A DNA stretch of 64,000 nt from Mucilaginibacter sp. CSA2-8R (GTDB lineage Bacteria > Bacteroidota > Bacteroidia > Sphingobacteriales > Sphingobacteriaceae). Within the stretch, counting starts at the first letter, position 1. Each line of letters begins with the position of its first letter. A program made the translations under genes and the position numbers. The stretch lies in contig NZ_CP152389.1 of the NCBI RefSeq assembly GCF_038806765.1, positions 992,001-1,056,000 of the forward strand, written 5' to 3'. The notes beneath the pieces were generated by a model. It worked only from the letters and a program-made list of their open reading frames with translations, made no database searches and was not told the DNA's origin. Of the stretch, positions 24,130 to 32,171 are shown one piece after another.

Positions 24130-24163
24130 GGGTACCTATTTTTTTCGTCCATTTTAGGTACCC
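24130..24163. repeat. GGGTACCT/AGGTACCC inverted repeat before the integrase remnant
   Basis: GGGTACCT (24130-24137) and its complement AGGTACCC (24156-24163) are 18 bases apart in the gap between the tRNA fragment and the broken integrase start. Position and form suit integrase arm-type or regulatory sites. The rest of 23.9-24.57 kb holds no intact gene. Confidence 0.45.
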
Positions 24164-24239
24164 TCGAAGCTGAATAGCGCTGTCAGCGTGGGTTTTGGAC
24201 AGTACGCAAAACAAATTGTTCACTTAAAATTGATGTGTT

Positions 24240-24490
24240 TTGAAAGTAAATGAAGAGCTGTCATTACTGGTGATGTTAGAAAATCAAAAATGACCAAAGA
24301 CGGCAAAGCACCGATTATTATCCGACTGACCATTAAAGGTCAACGTCGGGAAATTTATCTTGCGACTTTAGAGAAGACCGTAAAACGGATCAAGGGAACC
24401 CCATTAGGAATAGCAGTGGAAAGCCCGCAGGCACGAAGACTTGCAGCGAATAGCCCGGCCCGAAAGGGAATAGCAATGAAAATATTTTAA
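24240..24490 (+). pseudogene. remnant of a tyrosine-recombinase N-terminus
   Basis: The frame from TTG 24240 gives LKVNEELSLLVMLENQK and stops at 24293. The next frame continues as KDGKAPIIIRLTIKGQRREI, YLATLE. Together they match the arm-binding domain of Bacteroidetes integrases (compare KDGKAPLYVVVTINKEKCFI in the intact integrase here). There is a frameshift near 24290, and similarity ends near 24395, where a GC-rich structured segment begins. No catalytic domain remains. This is a decayed integrase of an older element. Confidence 0.6.
24407..24480 (+). repeat. GC-rich RNA-like segment with repeated GAATAGC motif
   Basis: GGAATAGCAGTGGA (24407-24420) recurs as GGAATAGCAATGAA (24467-24480), with a third GAATAGC at 24448. 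Between them are two short hairpins: GCAGG/CTTGC around CACGAAGA, and CCC-GAAA-GGG, a GNRA-type tetraloop. The segment is GC-rich inside AT-rich DNA and interrupts the integrase remnant. Confidence 0.4.
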
Positions 24491-24573
24491 TTTACTTGTC
24501 GTGATTAAATAGTTACGGTTCGGTGTTTTTATCTTTAAAATTATATTAATATTGACTAGACCTTTATCCTATC

Positions 24574-25857
24574 ATGAAGAAAAACTCGACCAATGAAAAA
24601 GAAAATTTAGAAACACCCATGCCGATTGTTTCTAAGACCGTTCATAAATTACCTTTTAAAGAATTAGGTGGTGAAGGTTTTGAAAGACTAGTTTTGGCTT
24701 TTTTACATGAATGGAAAGAATGGAAAACCCTGCAATGGCTTGGCGAGACGGGTAAAGACCAAGGACGGGATATCTGGGCAGTTGACGACGAAAGGACCTA
24801 TTGCTATCAATGTGCCAATTACCAGAAGCTGACTTTTAAAAAAGTGAGTGAAGACATAGATAAACTGTTTGGAAATAATCTGCAACCGGATAATTTAATA
24901 ATCGTTTGTGGTGGAAGTGTTCCGAACACGCTTCGGGATAGGATTTTCAAATATGCCACCAACTATTCAATTAACCAGGTAGAGGTTTGGAGCGGCTCAG
25001 AGTTTGAAGAGAAATTACGCAGGTATGCTTTCAACGCGATGCTGCGGTTTTTCCATGGGGAAGCATTTCCTAAATCAGGAAATGAAACACGGAAAAAAAA
25101 GGTACTGTCTGCTGCGGAAACGATACCTTGTATAGAAATTAGCCTAACTCCATCTTTGCAGGTAAACAATTCAGATGTTGAACTAAGTGTATTCTTAGAG
25201 GAAGCGTTTTACAATAAAGAAAAGACGATCGTTCCTTCTGTTCAGATCTCTATCAAAGAAGAATCAATGCTTCGAGAAAAAGTTGAAAAATTATCGAAAG
25301 ACCAAACCGGAAACAGGAAGCAATTACTCGATTTGAGAAAAATACTTGATTTGATAACAAAAATCAAAGAGGAGTTAGCCGTTAAAGTAAACATAATGGC
25401 AATCGCTGACTTATATCCGGTAAAGAGTGATTTTCAAGCATTGTGTGTTAGCTTTCGCGAATTATTAAAACTATGCTTTGATATTAAAATACTCTACGGC
25501 GAAACCGAACTCGACACCTTTTTCCCTGTTGCAGACAAAAAAGAGCAAGCTTTAAAATTTGATGGCAAATGGAAGATAGATGTATTTAGAGATTTTGGTG
25601 GGAGTACAGGTTTTAGTATATGGTTATCTGATCATGAATTCGACGAATTAAAAAAGAGATTGCCTGCCTCTGTCTCTCCGAGTGATATGTGGATCTTTGG
25701 ATTTGAATGTAGTGATCTTTCGCAAAAAACCATGGTAGAAAAAGTAATCCCAGCATTTATCGATAAGATTTACGACCTGGCAGTTGACAACGACATTTCA
25801 CTTGAGAATAAAAACGACTGGTATTATCTGCCGGGATATAGATTAGGTGTCGGTTAG
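24574..25857 (+). CDS. Mrr-like restriction endonuclease protein, C-terminus unknown
   Basis: A 427-residue protein. Residues about 30-110 follow the Mrr-type PD-(D/E)XK nuclease fold: FERLVLAFLHEW (Glu), GETGKDQGRDIWAV (Asp) and YCYQCANYQKL. In most Mrr-like enzymes the last strand reads QxK; here it is QCA, so the usual catalytic Lys is absent at that place and may be supplied elsewhere, or the subfamily differs. The remaining 300 residues are unassigned, with a coiled-coil-like stretch around 225-260. It is the first gene of the AT-rich defence island. A role against foreign DNA is likely but target and modification dependence are unknown. Confidence 0.8.
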   Translation: MKKNSTNEKENLETPMPIVSKTVHKLPFKELGGEGFERLVLAFLHEWKEWKTLQWLGETGKDQGRDIWAVDDERTYCYQCANYQKLTFKKVSEDIDKLFGNNLQPDNLIIVCGGSVPNTLRDRIFKYATNYSINQVEVWSGSEFEEKLRRYAFNAMLRFFHGEAFPKSGNETRKKKVLSAAETIPCIEISLTPSLQVNNSDVELSVFLEEAFYNKEKTIVPSVQISIKEESMLREKVEKLSKDQTGNRKQLLDLRKILDLITKIKEELAVKVNIMAIADLYPVKSDFQALCVSFRELLKLCFDIKILYGETELDTFFPVADKKEQALKFDGKWKIDVFRDFGGSTGFSIWLSDHEFDELKKRLPASVSPSDMWIFGFECSDLSQKTMVEKVIPAFIDKIYDLAVDNDISLENKNDWYYLPGYRLGVG

Positions 25858-25973
25858 GCCGAAAACAGCTTAGATTTACTGGAACGGATAGCCCAGCCTG
25901 GTAGCAATTCTGATATTCACAATGCAAATTAGCTATGTCCAAGGTATAATATCAAAAAAACACCATAAATACT

Positions 25974-26864
25974 ATGTTCGAGGCCGATGATATAAAAAAG
26001 GTAAAAAATGTCAAGCGAAATGGCGGCACTGAATGGGCATATTTTAATGATGGCGAGGAAAAAACATTAAAGCTTAATTTCTCTAAAACCCAGGTTAAAG
26101 GAGGCCGCGAGCTTCGTGTAGGAGAGATCATTCTATTGTTTCAAAAGGTGGATAGAATACGCGGCGTTCAACCCTTTACTTATCTTACCCATTTGGTGAC
26201 GCCATTAGGAAAGCCAATTATTAGAAACGATGAACTTGAACATAAATGGAAATGGGAATTAGAGGTTGCAGTAATAGCTAGAGCCAATCCAAGAACCGCA
26301 ATACACACACGACCTAACCTACTAAGCTTTCGCAATCCTAACTGGGGGAAAATATGCAATATTGAAATGCTTAATTATGAACTTACCCTAAATGAGATAC
26401 AGAAAGAAATTTGGAACTATTTTCAACCGTTCTTTAGCTCTGATCTTGATGGATTACTAAAATCTCCTGCAATTAATAATGAAGAAATAGAATTGGATTT
26501 TGGTTTATTGGAAGGACGTGAATACGAATATGTAAAAACACACCTAAGCAGGGAACGGAATAGTGTTATAATTGGGTTAGCTAAATCGCGGGCATTCAGG
26601 AAAAGTAACGGCCGGGTTTTGTGTGCTTGTTGTGATTTCGATTTTTTAAGGACCTATGGTGAACATGGCTTAAATTTTATAGAAGCACATCATATAATCC
26701 CGATAGGAACGGGTGTCGAGCGAATAACAAGAATTGAAGATCTGGCGATGGTTTGCGCGAATTGCCATCGTATGCTGCATAGAAAAATAGCAGGAACCGA
26801 TCGTTATTTTAACGTGAAGGAACTACGAGATCATGTAATCGATAGGAAAATAAACTATAAATGA
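25974..26864 (+). CDS. HNH endonuclease
   Basis: A 296-residue protein with a C-terminal HNH nuclease domain (residues about 205-275): CACCDFDF as first Cys knuckle, then FIEAHHIIPIG with the catalytic His pair, and LAMVCANCHRMLHR as second knuckle and metal His. This resembles the McrA/HNH_2 class of restriction nucleases. The 190-residue N-terminal part is not recognised and may recognise modified or specific DNA. Its stop overlaps the start of the following small gene by ATGA, so the two formed one unit. Confidence 0.88.
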   Translation: MFEADDIKKVKNVKRNGGTEWAYFNDGEEKTLKLNFSKTQVKGGRELRVGEIILLFQKVDRIRGVQPFTYLTHLVTPLGKPIIRNDELEHKWKWELEVAVIARANPRTAIHTRPNLLSFRNPNWGKICNIEMLNYELTLNEIQKEIWNYFQPFFSSDLDGLLKSPAINNEEIELDFGLLEGREYEYVKTHLSRERNSVIIGLAKSRAFRKSNGRVLCACCDFDFLRTYGEHGLNFIEAHHIIPIGTGVERITRIEDLAMVCANCHRMLHRKIAGTDRYFNVKELRDHVIDRKINYK

Positions 26865-27387
26865 ATATAGCTTGCTTGAGTTGGGGATCATTAATATGGG
26901 TACCGGGTCAGTTGGAGATTATTGGGAATTGGCTTGTTGATGGTTCATATCTCCCTGTAGAGTTTTGCAGGCAGTCGGCAGATGGCCGGCTGACTTTAGT
27001 ACTTACACCTTTCGCCAAACCTGTTCAAGTTCTATGGGCTAGAATGAGAAGTGACAACTTAGATCAAGCTATAGAATCTTTGCGTGTGAGAGAAGGTACA
27101 ATAGTCAAAAACATTGGTTTAGTTGCGGCTGGCGAAGATTATATCGATCCCATTAAAAACGAAATTTTGAATTGGGCAACCGCAAAGAATTTGGATGCTG
27201 TTATTTATACAAATCTTCCACCGAAATTTAGCGGGCAAACAATGTGGCTCCAACAATGGATGATGTAATTGGATATATAAATAGCTTAAACAATGATCAA
27301 AAAGCAATAGCTGAGATTTATGTCAGTAGAACTCCGGTGCAAGTTAAAACAAGCTACAGAGTATTGTTTGAGCAGGCTTTTGGCTAG
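26861..27387 (+). pseudogene. frameshifted small conserved gene coupled to the HNH nuclease
   Basis: The frame starting at ATG 26861 (MNIACLSWGSLIW ... LPPKFSGQT) stops at 27268, but the next frame continues smoothly (NNVAPTMDDVIGYINSLNND ... YVSRTPVQVKTSYRVLFEQA) to a stop at 27385-27387. Losing one A in the run at 27236-27240 explains the shift; adding it back gives KFSGQNNVAPTMDDV and a protein of about 175 residues. I know this shape from unnamed bacterial proteins with a SLIW start and a C-terminal RTP..V.TSYR motif. It is either a true pseudogene or a homopolymer sequencing error. Confidence 0.7.
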
Positions 27388-27416
27388 TTCCCCGTTAAAT
27401 AAAATTCTAAATGCAA

Positions 27417-27670
27417 CTAGTCCGCGCTGCAAGTGGCGAATATGGCATCATTCAATTCCTGCTCTAAACTTTGACATGGAGGTAGTACAACATCTAACAT
27501 TGCAATTTGAATTGTTGATCCAGATTGACCTGCATATGGAACCGGCATTCTCTGTCCCCGTGCTGGACATAAACCTGGAACAATTGAAGCTTTAGATTAT
27601 TTACCTGTTCAAACCGGAAGGCAACCTCTTTACCCTGGACGAGAACAGTTGTTTTGAAACGCTGCATCAT
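27417..27670 (-). pseudogene. decayed small gene with intact-looking promoter
   Basis: On the minus strand a frame runs from ATG 27670 (MMQRFKTTVLVQGKEVAFRF) through VQHGDRECRFHMQVNLDQQF and stops at 27494. The adjacent frame continues as MLDVVLPPCQSLEQELNDAI to a stop at 27417. Together they would make one protein of about 85 residues. TACTTTTG, a perfect -7 element, lies at 27677-27684, so the start would be almost leaderless. It seems to be a small Sphingobacteriaceae gene broken by one frameshift; function unknown. Confidence 0.45.
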
Positions 27671-27687
27671 CGGGTGCAAAAGTAGTT

Positions 27688-28223
27688 TTAACCGAGGTAT
27701 TGTTACAGCTATTACTGAAGTTTATTAAGCGGCGAAAGTTGTTGTTTTTGGGTGTCTGTTATTGTTTCCGTGTTTTTCATCTCCAATCACATCGATTGAG
27801 AGCAAAGCTGACCGGAAAATATGGCTTTTCACGCCGAGAACCGAGCACGGCAAATTAAAATTGCCTTATACATAGAGACCTATATCGATTTTGTAGTTGA
27901 TTCGATGGCGTTCTTGATTACTTTGGTTAAGTTTACGACTGCAAAAAGGGATTTACAGTTTTCCCAAAAAGTATAAAACTAACGAGTGCCCGGTATGGAC
28001 AATTGGAAGACATCTTGTTGGTTTGCAATCTATTTGAAAGCGCAATTAGACAAATACAAAAGCAGTTCTTCCTCTGATTTAACCACGCTTGATTTAGTTT
28101 ATTACTATAAACAATCTAGGGTTTTGTAAGATAGTTGCTGTTTCAGAGGAATTGAACGAATCTACGACATTTTGTGGGTATTAAATTATAGGTGGTTCAA
28201 ATAGGGGTATTTAAATATTAAAA
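27688..28223. other. gap without recognisable gene
   Basis: About 535 bases upstream of hsdS with stops in all frames and no clear repeat. It contains short Leu/Ile-rich frame pieces (for example around 27990-28080) that look like debris of former genes. The end, from about 28100, is AT-rich and should hold the hsdS promoter. Confidence 0.4.
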
Positions 28224-29711
28224 ATGGACAAAGATTTAGGCTTACATAATTTGCCAATAAATTGGCAGTTGGTTCATTTGGAAGATATCGCGCTATTTTC
28301 TAAAGGAAAAAAAACTGCCCTTACAAAGTTACCACATAACAAAACAGTTCCCTACCTGGATATCGAAGCACTAGAAAAACACCAAATACGGCATTATGCA
28401 ATCGCTAGCGAAGCGATAATGATAAACGAAAAGTCACTCGCTATGGTCTGGGACGGCGCAAGGTCCGGATTAGCCTTCAAAGGCAAAGAAGGTGCTTTGG
28501 GGTCAACATTGATGAAAATTACACCAATTCTTGTAAATGAAATCTACATCTACTACTATTTTCAGTTTATAAGGGATTATATCAAAAATAATACAAAGGG
28601 TACGGGTATTCCTCACGTAGACCCTCAAATATTATTTAAAACGAAGATACCCTTACCACCAACTGAAGAGCAGGAAAGAATTGTTCAACAGATAGAAGAA
28701 TTATTTAGTGAATTGGATGATAGCCTTGAAAAAATTAAAGAAGCGCAAACAAAGTTAAGTTTGTACCAACAAGCTTTATTTGAAGAATCGTTTAAACGTA
28801 TTAATGTAGAGCGTGAGGTGCCATTGAGTGAAATTTGCTTTATTGTAGGTGGAGTAACAAAAGGACGCAATTTGGTTAATAAAGAAACCATAGAGTTACC
28901 TTACTTAAGGGTGGCGAATGTCCAAGATGGTTACCTGGATTTAGAAGACGTGAAAACAATCCGAATCCCTTTGAAGGAAAAAGATAGGTACTTGCTTGCA
29001 ATAGGTGATATTCTTTATACCGAAGGCGGAGACAGAGATAAATTGGGAAGGGGTACTGTATGGAAAGGTGAAATAAACGAGTGTATACATCAAAATCACA
29101 TTTTTCGGGCAAGACCCAAGTCAGCTAATTATAATTCAAATTACATTTCTTACTACTCAAAAACGAAAGCAGCACGAAACTATTTTTTTAAAAGCGGTAA
29201 GCAGACTACTAATCTAGCGTCAATCAATATTAAAATTTTATCGAACTTAAAAATTCCTATTATTCCACTTGACGAGCAAATAAGAGTTGTTGAAAAAATA
29301 GATTCACAATTAAGTATTCACCGTCATTCTGTTTCAAAAATTCAGTCCATACAAATTGAGATAAATCATGCAAAGCAAAGTATTTTAAAAAAAGCCTTTA
29401 ACGGATATCTAGTTTCACAAAAAACATCCTGGGATTCTATCGACGATTTGTTGGTAGATATAAAGCGGGAAAAGCAAAAGATTACAACAGCGCTAAAAAG
29501 TGCAATTAATAAAAGTGCTAAAAAACTAAAGATGGATAATAAAGAGATAGTTGAGGTGCTAAGGGGATCAGAGCAGCCTTTGTCCGCAAAAGAAGTTTGG
29601 GAAAGTAGCCGATACAAGGGGGACATTGAAAAGTTTTATGCAGAGCTAAAAAAGGTTGCGCACCTAATCAAAGAAGATACAAAAGGGTTTATTTCACTTA
29701 AAAAAAATTAA
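28224..29711 (+). CDS. hsdS: type I restriction-modification specificity subunit HsdS
   Basis: A 495-residue DNA-recognition subunit. It shows two target-recognition domains, each followed by a conserved helix: residues about 1-150 then IPLPPTEEQERIVQQIEELF, and about 195-360 then IPIIPLDEQIRVVEKIDSQL. These repeats are the hallmark of HsdS and define a bipartite target. A C-terminal extension (MDNKEIVEVLRGSEQPLSAK onward) looks like an extra winged-helix domain not found in most HsdS. It leads an operon with an ATPase (4-base gap), an HNH nuclease and HsdM. No HsdR gene is in the window. Confidence 0.93.
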   Translation: MDKDLGLHNLPINWQLVHLEDIALFSKGKKTALTKLPHNKTVPYLDIEALEKHQIRHYAIASEAIMINEKSLAMVWDGARSGLAFKGKEGALGSTLMKITPILVNEIYIYYYFQFIRDYIKNNTKGTGIPHVDPQILFKTKIPLPPTEEQERIVQQIEELFSELDDSLEKIKEAQTKLSLYQQALFEESFKRINVEREVPLSEICFIVGGVTKGRNLVNKETIELPYLRVANVQDGYLDLEDVKTIRIPLKEKDRYLLAIGDILYTEGGDRDKLGRGTVWKGEINECIHQNHIFRARPKSANYNSNYISYYSKTKAARNYFFKSGKQTTNLASINIKILSNLKIPIIPLDEQIRVVEKIDSQLSIHRHSVSKIQSIQIEINHAKQSILKKAFNGYLVSQKTSWDSIDDLLVDIKREKQKITTALKSAINKSAKKLKMDNKEIVEVLRGSEQPLSAKEVWESSRYKGDIEKFYAELKKVAHLIKEDTKGFISLKKN

Positions 29712-29715
29712 GGGC

Positions 29716-31296
29716 ATGCGAGTCGATAAAGTACATATCAAAACGACGTTTAAAAACCTCACAGATTTCAAGATCGACATTGACGAGAAAGCAATGGAAA
29801 CTGTTTTGCTCGGTTTAAACGCAACGGGTAAATCAAACTTTATGGAAGCTCTTGTTATTATTTTCAGAGATTTGGACCTGACTTATAATTACAATAGAAA
29901 GCAATCGCCAATTTTTGATTTTTACATTAAGTACGAGTGCCGTAACCGTATAATTGAAGTAGACTATGACAAAGGAAAATACAAATTTAATGTTGATGGA
30001 ACACCAGAAACTTCAAACTTCACAAGGAATATAGATCGGTATCTTCCAAAACATATTTTTATTTACTACTCTGGAATAAGCGATAGGTTAAATGATTTGT
30101 ATATACCTCATCAAAAACTATATTATGACCAAATCATAAAAGAGCACGCAAAAATTGAGAGTTTCAATAGTATTCGCAGAATTTTCTTGGCCCAAAATGT
30201 ACACGCAAATTTTGCGTTAATTGCGTTTTATCTTTTCCCCGACCAATCTGCTGAGACATTGCAATTTTTAAAACAAGAACTAAAAATTACAGATTTTGGG
30301 TCTGCACTATTCATGCTTAAAGAACCAGCATGGGTGCAATCAAAGAATAAAGGCGAATTGTTTTGGGGTGCTGATGGCTTAGTTAGAAAATTATTAGATG
30401 ATTTATATGAAATCGCATATGCCCCGATAGAAGAAAAAGCGCGAGTAAATGTAAGTTATAAAAAGACCGAGAACCAAAATCGGAAATATCTATTCATCAA
30501 AGATTTAATCGATTTTAAAAAATTAGTTGATTCAAAATATAGCAATAAGATCGAGTTGTTTAATGCCTTAGAAAGCATCCATATTTCTGATCTTTTACAT
30601 GACGTAAAAATTACGGTTGGCAAAGAGGCGGTAGATGGCGAGCTTGCTATGAGCGAACTTAGCGAAGGTGAAAAACAGCTCTTAACAGTTTTGGGCTTAT
30701 TAAAATTTACTAAAGATGAAGAATCGCTCGTTCTACTCGATGAGCCTGATACACATCTAAATCCCATGTGGAAATGGAAATATCTTGATTATTTAGATAG
30801 TGTTGTGAAGAGACAAGATACAACACAGATCATATTTTGCTCCCATGATCCTTTAGTAATTGGTAATCTCAAAAGAAATCAGGTGCAGATCTTTAAAAAA
30901 AATGAGGAAGGGAAAACTGAGGCATTTAATCCTTTTGTTAGTCCGCGTGAAATGAGTGTTTCTAAAATACTCACAAGTGAATTATTTGGAATTCCTTCAC
31001 TAATTAGCAAAAAGCTTGAAGACTTGCTTAATCAGAAGCGTTATTTACAAGCAAAACTAGCGAATGGAAAACTTCAAGAGGACGAAAAGACGGAGTTCGA
31101 ACGACTAAAAAAATATTTTGATCGAATAGGATTCGATGATGACACTGCTGATAGCAGATATAATAGATTTTTGCAACTCACAAGTGAAAATGAAGCTTTT
31201 GTAAATCGGAAATATACCAAAGCAGAAGAGGAGGAATTAGACAAGATCGCCCGCGACGTGCTTGAAGAAATATCAAAAGAAAAGAAAAAAGCATGA
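29716..31296 (+). CDS. SMC/ABC-like AAA ATPase (PtuA-like) within the hsd operon
   Basis: A 526-residue ATPase with Walker A GLNATGKS at residues 33-40, ABC signature LSEGEKQ near 315, Walker B LVLLDEPDTHLNP near 340 and a switch His in IIFCSHDPLV. The short central region suggests a compact hinge rather than a long coiled coil. There is no TOPRIM nuclease domain. It is coupled by ATGA overlap to the HNH gene downstream, the same pairing as PtuA-PtuB in Septu defence. Lying between hsdS and hsdM, it may power or gate the nuclease of a restriction system without HsdR. Confidence 0.9.
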   Translation: MRVDKVHIKTTFKNLTDFKIDIDEKAMETVLLGLNATGKSNFMEALVIIFRDLDLTYNYNRKQSPIFDFYIKYECRNRIIEVDYDKGKYKFNVDGTPETSNFTRNIDRYLPKHIFIYYSGISDRLNDLYIPHQKLYYDQIIKEHAKIESFNSIRRIFLAQNVHANFALIAFYLFPDQSAETLQFLKQELKITDFGSALFMLKEPAWVQSKNKGELFWGADGLVRKLLDDLYEIAYAPIEEKARVNVSYKKTENQNRKYLFIKDLIDFKKLVDSKYSNKIELFNALESIHISDLLHDVKITVGKEAVDGELAMSELSEGEKQLLTVLGLLKFTKDEESLVLLDEPDTHLNPMWKWKYLDYLDSVVKRQDTTQIIFCSHDPLVIGNLKRNQVQIFKKNEEGKTEAFNPFVSPREMSVSKILTSELFGIPSLISKKLEDLLNQKRYLQAKLANGKLQEDEKTEFERLKKYFDRIGFDDDTADSRYNRFLQLTSENEAFVNRKYTKAEEEELDKIARDVLEEISKEKKKA

Positions 31297-32171
31297 GGTA
31301 TATCGACAATAGTAAGCTTGAGGAGGCTGCCGTTGATATTGGATGGGATGCAATAAGACAACATCATATAAATGCAATGGCTGGTTTAAGCGTAGGTGAA
31401 AGGAAGACTTATATAACAGCCCATCCAGACTGGAATTTGTTTCAACCTTTTATGTTGGCTTTATCACACAATAAATGCTGGTATTCGGAAGCGCCGATTG
31501 GTAATGGAGACTTTGAGGTGGATCATTTCCGACCCAAGAACAAATCGAAGCAGAAGATAGATTATACAAGTGCTAAAAGCAAATCAGTTGTTCATAAAGA
31601 AAACGGCTATTGGTGGAAAGCATACGATTGGGATAATTATAGATTGGCTGGGGCACTGGCAAATAAACTAAGGCGTGACAGGCTTGGCGATTGTGAGGAT
31701 GTAAAAGGGAAAGGTGATCACTTCCCCCTTGATCTTGTCTTAGGGAGAGTTGCAAATGATGAAGAGGACTTAGCATGCGAAGAGACAGTGTTATTAGATC
31801 CCACAAATCCGGTAGATGTATCCTTACTCACTTTCGACAAAGGGATTCCTATTCCAGCAACAACTGATGAAAACGACATAGACAGAGTTAAACAATCTAT
31901 ATTTTATTATCACCTCGATTTAGACCAGCTTAATACTGCTCGAAAAATAGTTTGGGATGATTGTGTGATCCAGATAAAGGACGCAAAAAAAAATATTGAT
32001 AACTCTGCACCGGCGGTTAAAAAGGCAATGGTAAGGAAATGCTTTGAAGAATTAATTAGATTGGTGGACTCCGAAAGAAAGTCATATACGAGTACAGTAA
32101 AGGCGTGTTTGATGGTTTATTCAGAACTTGATGGATATTCTTGGTTAAAAAATTTAGTAAGAACATTATGA
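31293..32171 (+). CDS. HNH nuclease (PtuB-like) within the hsd operon
   Basis: A 292-residue nuclease. The core lies at residues about 60-120: KCWYSEAPIGNGDFEVDHFR gives the first Cys and the catalytic Asp-His, and YWWKAYDWDNYRLAGALANK supplies the Asn and Lys positions. This HNH type is found as PtuB in Septu and as a retron-associated effector. Start and stop both form ATGA overlaps, with the ATPase upstream and hsdM downstream, so all four genes are one translational chain. It is the best candidate for the DNA-cutting activity that replaces HsdR. Confidence 0.9.
   Translation: MRYIDNSKLEEAAVDIGWDAIRQHHINAMAGLSVGERKTYITAHPDWNLFQPFMLALSHNKCWYSEAPIGNGDFEVDHFRPKNKSKQKIDYTSAKSKSVVHKENGYWWKAYDWDNYRLAGALANKLRRDRLGDCEDVKGKGDHFPLDLVLGRVANDEEDLACEETVLLDPTNPVDVSLLTFDKGIPIPATTDENDIDRVKQSIFYYHLDLDQLNTARKIVWDDCVIQIKDAKKNIDNSAPAVKKAMVRKCFEELIRLVDSERKSYTSTVKACLMVYSELDGYSWLKNLVRTL

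Noticed and set aside
27320..27595. 91-codon + strand frame
   Set aside because: Overlaps the end of the frameshifted gene and runs antisense to the better supported decayed minus-strand gene.
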